A stretch of 64,000 nt of DNA from Rhipidocladum racemiflorum (taxonomy: Eukaryota; Streptophyta; Magnoliopsida; Poales; Poaceae): contig CM070569.1 of assembly GCA_036346355.1 (NCBI GenBank), positions 58,242,561 through 58,306,560 of the forward strand, given 5' to 3'. The translations under genes were made by a program, and so were the position numbers. Each line of letters begins with the position of its first letter. Positions within the stretch are counted from its first letter, which is position 1. The notes under the pieces are model-generated. The model searched no databases. It had not been told where the DNA came from and saw only the letters and a list, made by a program, of their open reading frames with translations. Positions 21,950 through 31,838 of the stretch are shown piece by piece.

Positions 21950-23929
21950 TTAGTTCTTTCCTTCTTTTCTTTGTTTGGCTAGTCTAAAGCAAAAATCTAC
22001 TAAGTGTCCATCTCTACCACAATGAGTGCAAGTGTACTTGACATGATGTTTAGCTTTAACAAGAAAAGCACATTTTGCATTCATCATAGTAGAAGATAAA
22101 AACCAAAGCAGATTGAAAAGCAATTTTCTTAGGCTCATTAGATAACTCAATATTGCAAGGAGCCTGAACAACGATCTTGAGGTTTAGTTTCATATGTGGC
22201 ATAAGGATCAAAACCTAAACCTCTCTTGTTTGTGCTAACCTTAGATTGATCCAAAATCATGTTCAACTTCTTCTTGCCATTAGTGAAACGTTCCAAAGAA
22301 TTTTGCAAGTAATCAACTTTCTTAGCAAGAGTTAAACAATTATTGCAGGAACATCTACTTTTCCTTTTGCTTGCGACAAGTTGAGCATGAGAGAATTTCA
22401 TGTGAAAGCAAATTATCGATTAATTGAGAAACCCTAGCATTTGCATCTTTCAATTTTAATTCAAGAGTTGAGCATTTAGAACAAGAAGTTGAACTATGCA
22501 AATCATCGATTGGAACAGCTAGCATGTACAACATGTTTCTCATTTTCTCATTTAGATGCAACAAAAGAGCATGTTCTTTCCTAAGCAAGGTGAGCTCATT
22601 GTAAATTAAGTCACATGATTTGCAAGTATCATCACTAGGAATCAAAGTCTTAAGTCTAGCAATTTCAGCATTCAATGATTCAATAATGAAATCATGTTTC
22701 TTAATTTTCTTATCACGTTTGTCAAGCAATTTTCCAAGACGAGCAACAGCAATAGCTAATTCATCATAAGAGGGATCTACCTCATTGAAGTCGCTGTCGT
22801 GGTCGTCCTCGGTGAAGCTATCCTTCTGCTTGCCATGAGACATAATCCTATCAAATCATGCTTGCTTGGAGTTGCATCATCTTCGCTGCTCTCCGAGTCC
22901 ACATCGCTCAAATTGACTTGTTCAAGAGCGGAAAGAACTCGGTGAACCACCTTGCGGTTGATGAAGCTCTTCTTCTTCTTCCTATCATTTGAAGAGAACC
23001 TTTTCTTCTCCTTTCTTCTGTCGTTGTCCTCCTCCTCCTTTGATGCTTTTCCTGCAAGCTTAGGACAATTTGTGCGAATATGGTTGAGGTCACCACATTC
23101 ATAGCATCTTGGAGGGCCACCACCACCTCTCTTCCTCATTCTCACATTCTGCAAAGCTTTGTTAAAGCGAGAGGCAAGTAGTGCTAAGTCTTCTTCGGGA
23201 ATTTCTTCAACTGCTCATTGGTTAGTGAAGACAAAGAAGACAAAGCAAAGCTTGAAGAAGTATTGTTAGGAGGCATGCTAGTTTGAGAGGATAAAGCAAT
23301 TGATTTATGTCCATTCTTCCTAGCAAGGACATCCAATTCATGAGTCTTCAGCTTAGAATAAAGAACATCTAATGTGAGTGTGCTCATAGTAGTAGATTCT
23401 TGTATAGATGTTACTTTCATCTCCCACACCGACATGTCCAAAGCACTAAGCAATTGTCTAGCATTAGCAGCATCATCAAAGCTAACTCCAACAGCACGCA
23501 AATTGCTAAGAATCTTATTAAAACGTGCAAAGAAGTCATCTACCGACTCACCGGTTTCATCTCAAATCGCATGTATTCTTTTTTGTAAAGATCTTGACGA
23601 ACCTCTTTAATAGTGTTAGAACCCTCATGGTAATCACAAAGAGATTTCCATACCTCATATGCAGATCGAAGATGAATCACACGATCGAAGTCGCTACGCC
23701 CCAAGCCTTGGATGATCAAGTTTGCGCGCCTTACTATTTGCTTCAACATGTGCGCGATTGGTGTCGTTGACGTTGTCGCTTGCAGGACATCATATGGTTT
23801 GTAGACCTTCTCCCAAATTGCGAATCCCTGAGCTTGGATGAACGCCTCCATCTTGGCCTTCCAAAACTGAAAATCAACACCATTGAACACACAAGGTTTT
23901 GTCGAATAATGATCCATTGATCTAATCAC
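21950..23929 (-). pseudogene. Copia (SIRE/Opie-type) gag, broken into several frames
   Basis: Gag starts at 23929 on the minus strand (MIRSMDHYSTKPCVFNGVDF), followed by a copia gag domain (FWKAKMEAFIQAQG, AYEVWKSLCDYHEG). It continues in other frames at 23501-23184 (LTLDVLYSKLKTHELDVLAR). The first zinc knuckle, CYECGDLNHIRTNCP, lies at about 23100. A Lys/Glu-rich, probably coiled-coil stretch covers 22843-22355, and the second knuckle CTHCGRDGHLVDFC is near 22030. Two widely spaced knuckles are typical of this lineage. At least four frame changes or stops are present. Confidence 0.85.
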
Positions 23930-23955
23930 CGATTAAGATAGATTAGAAAAACCTT

Positions 23956-23967
23956 GCTCTGATACCA
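23956..23967 (-). other. Primer-binding site, tRNA-Met type (SIRE-type element)
   Basis: Minus strand reads TGGTATCAGAGC, two bases after the LTR end GATCCTACA. It matches the 3' end of initiator tRNA-Met and fixes minus orientation. Confidence 0.93.
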
Positions 23968-23969
23968 CT

Positions 23970-25761
23970 TGTAGGATCGAAGTATACGAATATAGCAATC
24001 AGAGGGGGGGGTGAATGATTGTGCGGAAGCTAAAACCAAATTCTTGACCTATTAAAAGTTCACCCCAAAACAGAACCAAATAATTGCCTCGTTTTCGACA
24101 AAAACAGAATGACAGAGGTTTGGTAAAACGAGAATTCCCGGAGATCCAACCGTCGAAACGATCTGAAATTTGGACACAAGAAACTAGATTCCAATACGAA
24201 TCGAACTCAAAAAGAATCAGCTCGATCGGACTTACGGATCAAAAGTTATGAGCTTCGCAAGCTTGCTGATCCAGAACTTGACGAGAATCAATCTAATCAA
24301 AACTTCAAGATTAAACAAGAACGACAAAAGATTGATCAACTAGTCTTTGAGAAACACTAGATCAATATCCTAGAGAGGTTTTTGATGGATCAAATCAAGA
24401 TAAAACTTGAAGAACAAAAACCAATCTAGAACTAGATCAAGCATGCAAACAAGAACCAAAACAGAAAATATCAGAGCGACGTGGTTATCAGAGCACGCAA
24501 AAATCTTGGAAGAATTGATCTTTATTTCTTGTCTAAAATACTCTCATCAAAAGAGTACAAACCCTAAAACCAAGCTCAAAGCTTGATGCGCTCAGCTCTA
24601 CTTGATGCCTTTCAACAGAGACCCCCACCTATTTAAAGCACCAACCCACAAGGAGTTCCGAATACGATTCCTATTCCCTAGAAGGAATCCGTATCCAACT
24701 CAACTCTACTTGGCCCAACCAGGCCGAGTACAACTCTTGCACGCGTATGGCAACCCTACCATACTCACGTGACTAACACTTTGCACGCGTATGGCCACCT
24801 GCCATACTCACGTGACTAACACTTTGCACGCGAATGACCTCCTGCCATTCTCACGTGACTAACCATTCTTCATGTGCACCATTCTCTTAGCCCGAACGTC
24901 CCGCATGACATCCTTGACCACCAAGACCTCGGTTCCTCCTGAACCTAGTCCCGAACCTCAGTTCCTCCATGAACCTAGTTCCGGTCCCGTCATCGACCAC
25001 ATTCGTCTTCGAGCAATACCTGCACATGAACAAATCACAAAACGATTCCGAGCACAAGTCCACGACTTGACTCACATCAATCCATGCAAATACTCACACG
25101 AGCATTGCATAAAGTCCACTTCAAAAGAAGCATCATGAAATTCTCACAAATTTCATAATCCCAAAAATGAATCAAACACAATTCCAATTTTGCTCAAAAC
25201 CCTAATCGAGCAAAAACGCATTCACGACGGACCAACAAAATCGGTCCGGCGTACACATGAAAAAGTCACTCAAAAAACCATTCACGACGGACCAACAAAA
25301 TCGGTCCGGTGTACAAGTGAAAGTCTCGGTTTCAAGAAGAAATCATTCCGGCGAAAACACGTTCACGACAGACTAAAAGAAATCAGTCTGTCGTACATGC
25401 GAAATCAATTCTCAAAAAGCCGTTTACGACTGACCAAAGAAATTGGTCCGACGTACATGCAAAACTTATCGTTCCTTGGAAAATTGAGTCCGCTCGAGAA
25501 TCTCAAAAGCATGTCCACGATGCACCCAAAAACTTGGTCCGTCGTACATGGGAAAGTGCCAAAACATGTTTACGACAGACCAACAAAGTTTGTCCGTCGT
25601 AGATGGGAAACTTACTGTTTTCTTTAAGTTTGGTCCGGCGCCAAAGCGAAACTTACTGTTTCTTGTCAAATTGTCAAAACACATGAACAAACACATTTTG
25701 CAAATTCAAATCTAAATTAATTTTTCAGTTCAAAGCCAATTTTTCAGCACATGATTTCACA
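23970..25761 (-). repeat. SIRE-type 5' LTR (1792 bp)
   Basis: Partner of 17931-19722, same length and ends. The first 500 bases are identical or nearly so. Later differences are short indels and swaps clustered at CG-containing sites. Followed by the target duplication ATGTT (25762-25766). Confidence 0.93.
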
Positions 25762-25766
25762 ATGTT

Positions 25767-27324
25767 GCATTTGCTTCTCCTGGTGAGCACCTAGGCGCTG
25801 GCCTTGGAAAGCGGGGTACGCTTAACGAGGACTACCGCTGGCGCTTCCTAACGCCGGCGGGCGAGGAGGCCTCCCCGCCGTAGCGGCGCGAGGCGGGGCG
25901 GATCCGCCACAACCGGCATGGAGGCGGAGGCAGACAGCCTACGGCCGGGCGCGAAGACGGCGAGGAAGATCCACCTCTGCTGGAGGCGGTGGCGGTAAAA
26001 AAGGAACCGGCAGCGGAGGGTCTATCGTCGTGCCCCCGGCAGGGGCAAAGGCGGACGACCCCCCACCGGTCGACGAGCCCCCCGCCACCACGGAGGAACC
26101 CGTTGCCGCAACCGAAGAAGCCCCCGCGGCCGACGTGGAAGTCCCCGCCCCGGCCGAGCCCAGGAAGCGGGGCCTCTGGGAAGGATGGGTGGAGTCGTCG
26201 TCATCGTCCGGGCGCCTGCGCCTCACTCGGTCGCCCCTCCCCTGACCACCAGTGGGAGGAGGATCCCGGATTGTTAAGGTCGCCTGGCGTATCACGACGG
26301 GCGTGCCCATGGCGTCCATCGAGGGCAGGGCGCGGATTATCGCCGCGCGCTCCCCGGGGGACAGCCGGCAAAGTGGGACCGCGCCCGCCGGAAACGGCGG
26401 GACGGGGCCGGATAGGCCCAGCTGCAACATCCACCTGTCGATCACGTCGTCAGCCAAATTCCCGGCGGCTGTCAGCACCAAAAGGAAAAGGAATCGCAGG
26501 AGGGAGGCAGTATTGTTAGAATCAGGTTTTGCCAGAAAAGAAATAGAAGTAACAAGGAGTGATGCAGAGTGGAGCAGGTTACCTCCGGGGATACTCCGGG
26601 TCCCATCGCCCTGGCCCATGTACTGCCAGTGGCGGCGGGCGGCCAGGGGCACAGCCTCGGGTAATAAAATCCCGGATTACCATGGCCCCGTCAGCCCGCC
26701 GCCCATAGAATCGGTCGACGCGCCAAGATCGCCTGAGCTTCGGCGCATCGCTCACCGGAGCCCCCATTGGGGTTCTTGACCGCCGGGCGGCGGAAGCTCC
26801 AAAGATTTCAATGCATTGCCGTCCTCGACGTCTGACCACTCTGGCCAATCCCTCCAATTGGACCGGCAGTCCAATGGAAGGTAGCGCAACGATCCGTCAC
26901 GAGTCGCGGTGGCGACTCCGGCGACTGCGAGTGTACCGCGGCCAGCGAAGGGTGTAGAAGAAACGAAAAAGGAGAAGGTTGGGCAGCACTCCCACGAACA
27001 TCTCGCAGAAGTGAGCAAAGGCAGAAAGGAGGATAACAGAGTTGGGAGGAAGGTGGATGTGGTGAATGGCGTAGAAGTTGAGAACAGAGAGATAAAAGTC
27101 GGAGACCGGCGGTAGCAGGCCGGCAAGGAGCTGCCATCCGAAGAAAACCACTTCCCCAGGCCGACAGCGAGGCTCAACAGTCCCGGCGCGGAGGCGAAGG
27201 GCGCCCCCGGTAATGTTCTGGGAGAACCTGCCGGCCCTCTCCTCCTCGATGGACGAAGAAGGAAGTACCGGAGCCATTGGGAGGAGAGGGGTATCGGAGC
27301 GCGACAGTAAAGGGGAAGAAGCAA
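25767..27324 (-). pseudogene. N-terminal part of the Tat antisense gene: 'putative gypsy type transposon' domain (PF04195-like)
   Basis: Runs opposite to Tat gag-pol. Possible starts are at 27324 and 27277 (MAPVLPSSSIEEER). The 27277 frame encodes PVSDFYLSVLNFYAIHHIHL and HPNS-like text LPPNSVILLSAFAHFCEMFV, then LFRFFYTLR. This fits the PF04195 domain of grass transposon-linked proteins. The domain's end continues in the neighbouring frame (NWRDWPEWSDVEDGNALK), so there is a frameshift near 26900. Further down, frame 26652-25939 gives LADDVIDRWMLQLGLSGPVP followed by a Pro/Ala/Gly/Ser-rich segment. The gene is cut at 25767, and its coiled-coil end is at 17930-17076. Function is unknown. Confidence 0.7.
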
Positions 27325-27399
27325 GGGAACCTAAGACGTCGGAAAGAGACGGAGTGAGGGGAGTTGGAAGGAGGAAGAACTACTCCCCCTTCGATCGGC

Positions 27400-27411
27400 C
27401 TCTTATAAGGC
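27400..27411 (-). promoter_or_regulatory. Possible TATA box of the Tat antisense gene
   Basis: Minus strand reads CCTTATAAGAGG, about 80-130 bases upstream of the two candidate ATGs (27324, 27277). A separate antisense promoter is plausible because the gene opposes gag-pol. The motif is short and this is inference. Confidence 0.45.
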
Positions 27412-27659
27412 CGCGGAAGACGAACCGGCGGGAAAACCGAAAGGGCGCGGCGATTCGAAAAAGTGGAAGTTTAAAAGCCTCGTAAAGGGGCGCATCCCAA
27501 GGAACGTGTGGCGGTTACGAGGAGGAAGTAACCGCGCGAACCGCCTGGGAATCGGAGAAGCCGGAAGATCTTTTTTGCGGGGCGCACGGACTTTTGAAGG
27601 GTCCCACCCGGGAGCCGGAGCAGTTCTCAAGACGCCAATTAAAGAAGAAGAAGAGCAGA

Positions 27660-27688
27660 AAGCGCTCCTGGGTGGGCCCGGGGGCTAC
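27660..27688 (+). other. Polypurine-tract region of the Tat element
   Basis: The purine-rich run GGGTGGGCCCGGGGGCTAC lies directly before the 3' LTR start TGTCGGCG, the position of the plus-strand primer. Pyrimidine interruptions make the exact tract uncertain. Confidence 0.65.
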
Positions 27689-27796
27689 TGTCGGCGTATT
27701 CTACACCGAGGTACCCGCTCCCCCGCACTAAAAAGCGGTCAAGTGGCGGCCAGGGCATGCTTGGGCCCACCGCCGCGGCAAGAGAAAGAGCCCCAC

Positions 27797-28135
27797 GGTG
27801 GTCGCCCAGGGGGCACGTGGCGTCTGAGCCCGCCACCGGGCACCCAAAGCAAAGTGGTCGCCAATGGACACGTATGGCGTCACAGTTCCGCCACCTGGTA
27901 CCCAAAGAAAGTGGTCGCCAACAAGACAGAGGTGGTCGCCAATGGACACGTGGCGTCTGGCCGGCAGCTGGCGCCAGCAGACACGTGGCGTCTGAGCCAG
28001 CCGCTAGGTAGCACCAACAAGGTGGTCGCCAATGACACACGTGGCGTCTGAGCAGCTGCTGGCGCCAGGCAAGGTGGTCGCCAATGACACGTGGCGTCTG
28101 AGCCGTCTTTGGCGCCAATGACGCGTGGCGTACAG
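27797..28135. repeat. Tandem array with G-box/ABRE-like ACACGTGGCGTCTGAGC units in the Tat LTR
   Basis: Degenerate units starting GTGGTCGCCAATG(G)ACACG recur at 27798, 27852, 27909, 27931, 28021 and 28073, spacing 22-90 bases. They carry at least six CACGTGGCG boxes. CACGTGGC is the ABA-response/G-box core in plants. The array sits in U3, 320-650 bases upstream of the TATA box at 28451. Confidence 0.82.
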
Positions 28136-28450
28136 TCCTAGCCACTGGCGCACCATCCCCGGAATAGTCCCGCCGAGATCAAGGACATTTAATGCGAATC
28201 GTGCGCATTAAATGCGGAAGCATAGAGACTACAGCATGGCGGCGCGCCTTCCCCGGGCACATCATTATTGCGGGAGTCGTCACGGCAGCACCTCATCCCC
28301 TGACGGAACGGGGGCCAAGGCAAGGGCGCGACGGCTGAGACCGGTCTTAAATGTTGCGTAAGGGCGGGGCGAATGCATTAAATACGCCCGTGGCAGTGTA
28401 ATGAGTAGGGCTGGCAGTGTAAGCCTCCCATGCGCCCCCAGCAGCCCAAG

Positions 28451-28458
28451 TATAAAAG
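28451..28458 (+). promoter_or_regulatory. TATA box of the Tat 3' LTR
   Basis: TATAAAAG in AGTATAAAAGGAAGCC, with GC-rich DNA upstream and the U3 array further up. Position is right for an LTR promoter. Confidence 0.75.
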
Positions 28459-28987
28459 GAAGCCAGGGTGCATGGGAGAGGGGGTCGGAAGGCTGTAAGG
28501 TTTTCATCCTCTCCCGCAAGAACACAAGCAATACCAAGAATGGCAGGATTAGGGCTATTACTCCCCGGAGGGCCTGAACCTGGGTAAAACTCCTCGTGTC
28601 CCCCCGTAAGCCTGAGCCTCCCGGTACTCCGGTCGTCTATGTCTTCCACTCCGAGGCGATTGCCCCGAAAGCCCCCCGTCCGAACCTCATAAGCACCCGT
28701 CTCGGAGGTGCCTGTTGGCTAGTACGCCGACAACAACCACTAAGGGTAATAAGGGCTTGAACTTCGCCTAGCGCAACACATGCGCTCCGGTGACCTCCTA
28801 AGTGCAACACATGCACTAGGATCATTCTCAAGTGCAACACATGCATAAGAGGCTCTTAGCCCCTCCTAATGGTGACATTTAATTAGGACTCACACTTAGC
28901 TCAAAAACCAATTTGGAGAGGGAAACACATGCACACAACTCCCACAAACACTCCACAAGAACAGCAAGCACAAATGCCAACCTCTAA

Positions 28988-29218
28988 GGGGGTGTTTGGC
29001 AGAGCTCCAGCTCCACCAAATTCGTGGAGTTGGTGGAGCTAGGTATTCCTAGCTCCACCAGATTCGTGGAGCTGGAGCTGTGGGTATATTAAGAGTGTTT
29101 AGATGGGTCATTTTGTTTACATTTTTGAATAAAATTATAAACTTAAGTTACTTTATTTCAGTCTACAAGTTTCAGCTCTGAGGTGAAGCTGGGATTTAGA
29201 GCTCTGCCAAACAGGCCC
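28988..29218. mobile_element. Tourist-like (PIF/Harbinger) MITE, 231 bp
   Basis: Terminal inverted repeats GGGGTGTTTGGCAGAGCTC and the complement of GAGCTCTGCCAAACAGGCCC, with a TAA duplication at 28985-28987 and 29219-29221. No coding capacity. GGGCCTGTTTGG-type ends plus a 3-bp TAA duplication fit Tourist MITEs. The interior also repeats AGCTCCACCA(A/G)ATTCGTGGAG. Confidence 0.82.
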
Positions 29219-29289
29219 TAAGGCTCCTTTTATAGCCTCCCACATGAAAACTAGCTGTTGGGGGGTAAATTGGGCAAAATCAGCAAAAT

Positions 29290-29705
29290 CCGGTAATACC
29301 GGGGGCAAAAGCCCAGTAGTACCGGACCTGACCCAACGGTTGGACTCCAGTCGGGTACTAGCCGTTGGCTACAGTACCCTCGGTACTATCGACACATATA
29401 GTGTAGTAGTACAGCTCCATGGTAGTACCAACATCCAAGGTCGGTAGCTCCGACTTTCAAACTCCGCATTTTCGCTCTCTTTGTAAAATAGCTACCGGCT
29501 ACTAGTTTTTGGGGCTACCGCGCCTCCGGTAGTACCGCTCAAACCCCCGGTAGCTCCAACTTTCAAATAAGTGAAAAACATGTGTTCTGGAAAATAACTA
29601 CCGGCCTCACGCGCGGTACTACCAGCCTCTGGTTGTACCGGCTTCAAAACAACGGTACTACTATCCCTACGGTAGTACCGGCTTTACACTTATGGTACTA
29701 CCGGT
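29290..29705. repeat. GGTAGTACCG near-palindrome array
   Basis: About fifteen degenerate copies of CGGTAGTACCG/CGGTACTACCG within 400 bases, on both orientations. It parallels arrays in the solo LTRs at 48025-48165 and 49205-49560. Confidence 0.7.
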
Positions 29706-30079
29706 TTTTCAGATAACATCAGTTTTCACACAGAAATCTTTTCTCCAATTCAACAAGAAATAATTCTTTAAGCTATGTGGGGATCAACACATAATCACAA
29801 CACTTTGCAAAACATATTTGCAAATGTTAATCACATACTCTAAAGAGTCACAATTAAACTCTTTCGACTTTGCTTGCAAATGTTAATCACATTTTGCAAA
29901 CAAATCAAGAACCTATGAGTTCAATCCTTTTTAGCCATGAGATGATCATCACAAGATCACGGTACTTTACAAACACATTGCAAATGCTCTCATCGCTTGC
30001 TCTATATGATTGCAACCCATAACATCTTGCTCATTTACAAAACACATTTGCAAATAGCAATTAAATATCAATGTATGAG

Positions 30080-30600
30080 CTATCTCACTTTTGCAACACA
30101 TGCAAATCTATAGCCTCATGCAACACCAAATCAAACTCAAATGCTTGAGCTCTCTATTTACAACACATGCAAATCTCTAGTTCCAAGCAAGCAACAAATT
30201 AAACTTAGTGTGTATAAGATCTCTATTTGCAATACATACAAATCTCTAGCTCCATGCACCCAACAAAACCAAATTGCTTGAGCTCTCTCCTTTTGCAACA
30301 CATGCAAAACATAGCTCCAAACAATACCACTTCAAATAAAATTTTAATTGAAGAACTAAGCATGAACTCCAACATTTGCAACACATGCAGATATGAACTT
30401 CATGTAAAAGCCAACACATGAGCTTCTCATATTTACAACACATACAAATCAAAACTCCATGCAAAAAACTAATGCATAAGCTTCTCCCATTTGCAACACA
30501 TGCAAATTAAAGCATTATGCAAAAACCAATACACGAGCTTCACCCATTCGCAACATATGCTAAATGGTTAGCTCCATGCAAAATCTAAATAAGAAGATTA
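30080..30600. repeat. Degenerate tandem array of TTTGCAACACATGCAAAT units
   Basis: At least eight units spaced 55-81 bases (near 30092, 30160, 30226, 30294, 30375, 30431, 30490, 30545), each followed by text like CTCTAGCTCCATGCA. Looser copies extend left to 29810 and again at 28767-28845 (GTGCAACACATGCACTA). Confidence 0.75.
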
Positions 30601-31838
30601 AGCTCGAGTGAACGGATTGAGTTCATCAACACATGATGAAGTTCAAGAAAAGTACTCGACCCCTCTTAATAGTACAGTGCTAAAAGTAGACTCAAAAACT
30701 AGGAAACATCCTTAGCTTATCTAGTTATACCTTGCCGCACGTGAGCGATCCCCTTTGGGGCTTTAAGATCTTCAATCATCTTCTCTCCCGAGATCGCAAC
30801 CCTTCTTCTCGTTCATCCATTCATGATGAACTTCTTCTCTCTTTTTTTCCTTCAGAATCTCCTCTTGACGCTCACCAACTCATGATGTGTCCTTGTCCCA
30901 ATTCATCATCTCAACAATTTGGACTAAACTTATTTCAAACTCATTGAAAATATTAGTCCAAAATGCATGGTTGTCCCAATCATCTAGTGCACTCCATTAA
31001 CACATAATGGATGCCTCTAAAATCGATTGAGCATAACCCTAATCAATTTGAATGAAATAGTTATGTTGAGTACACCGATGCAATTAAAGCTTCATTATAC
31101 TCAAGAAATATGGATTATCCTTTAATCGATCAAATGAACACCATCAACATATGATGGAATATTCTTTGATGATTAAGAGACAAGCAACTTGAATTTAAAA
31201 TTTTATTTAAATTGATATGAGTACATATTAACTACATAAGTTTTCATATACTCATGTTGATGGTAAGTAATGATCCATAATATGTGGAATATATGGAAAG
31301 GATCAATACTCTGAACTGTCAACTATAGAATAAATTCCACAATGATATGTGCATACGTATATTTGATTTTAAATTAATATTCACAAATTCAGTTATGATT
31401 GTATTGGAGTTTATCTTAAGATACCATGAGTATACTACAACTATGCAAGTTAATTATATACTCAATTATTAGTTCCAAAGTCTTGATCTTTTATATTTGG
31501 CAATAAGAAGGAGATCAATACATTTGAAACATCAAGTTAAATTACGAACTCCCGTTAGGTGTGTTCATCAATGTAGTATATGGATAAAGAGATATGATGC
31601 AAATTTTAAGGTTAATACAATAGAGAAATTCGTACTTTAACTTAAATCCTAAGTATGCATTAAGATAATAAACATTAATACAAATGCATACCTTGGTTTT
31701 CCATCTCCATCCAAATATGAGACTATTAACAATAACCTTAGTAAACAACGTTAGTTTCATTAAGAATAGATTTGTCATTAAACAATAATTAAACATTAAT
31801 AATAAATCAATCATCAAAACTAATAGAGCTTGAACTTA

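Larger units (their letters stand above)
17931..25761 (-). mobile_element. Ty1/copia SIRE/Opie-type retrotransposon, internally deleted
   Basis: A 7.8-kb element on the minus strand with two 1792-bp LTRs (17931-19722, 23970-25761), a tRNA-Met primer site (23956-23967) and a polypurine tract (19723-19735). Internal order on the minus strand is gag, protease remnant, then directly RNase H. Integrase and most of RT are missing. The RNase H sequence and the two spaced gag knuckles resemble the SIRE/Opie lineage. The long stretch between RNase H and the 3' LTR, with repeated purine tracts, also fits. It inserted into the Tat antisense gene. Confidence 0.9.
1..28732 (+). mobile_element. Ty3/gypsy Tat-lineage (RIRE2-like) LTR retrotransposon, left end outside window, split by two insertions
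   Basis: The parts lie in Tat order on the + strand: gag (3-911), protease (about 1130-1672), RT (1712-2674), RNase H and a second RNase H (2688-3598), integrase (15040-16328), a long 3' region with an antisense gene, and a 3' LTR (27689-28732). Pol resumes exactly across the insertion at 3599-15034, and the antisense gene resumes across 17931-25761, so these are pieces of one element. No chromodomain follows the integrase, and a second RNase H is present. Both are known Tat-lineage traits. The 5' LTR and primer site lie left of the window. All reading frames are broken, so this copy is not autonomous. Confidence 0.9.
27689..28732 (+). repeat. Tat-type 3' LTR (1044 bp)
   Basis: Begins TGTCGGCGTA and ends TACGCCGACA, a perfect 10-bp inverted pair at the termini, which fixes the borders. 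A TATA box TATAAAAG lies at 28451-28458. Downstream is the conserved-looking leader text GGGTAAAACTCCTCGTGTC. The 5' LTR is outside the window, so the target duplication cannot be checked; ACAAC (28733-28737) would be its right copy. Confidence 0.9.
28733..31838 (-). repeat. Repeat-derived DNA, probably the remainder of an older minus-strand LTR element into which Tat inserted
   Basis: No gene is recognised. On the minus strand TATAAAAGG lies at about 29227-29236. It is followed (in + reading, 29290-29700) by about fifteen GGTAGTACCG-like motifs, the same layout as the solo LTRs at 47294 and 48452. The stretch 30080-30600 is a degenerate GCAACACATGCAAA array. 30700-31838 is AT-rich with no features I can name. 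The borders of the putative LTR are not found, so the identity is inference. Confidence 0.45.

Noticed and set aside
27506..28145. Overlapping frames in the Tat LTR
   Set aside because: They follow the tandem G-box array and LTR; no domain.
30080..30600. CRISPR-like array
   Set aside because: Units are degenerate with uneven spacing and related spacers, and the DNA is clearly from a plant nuclear genome.
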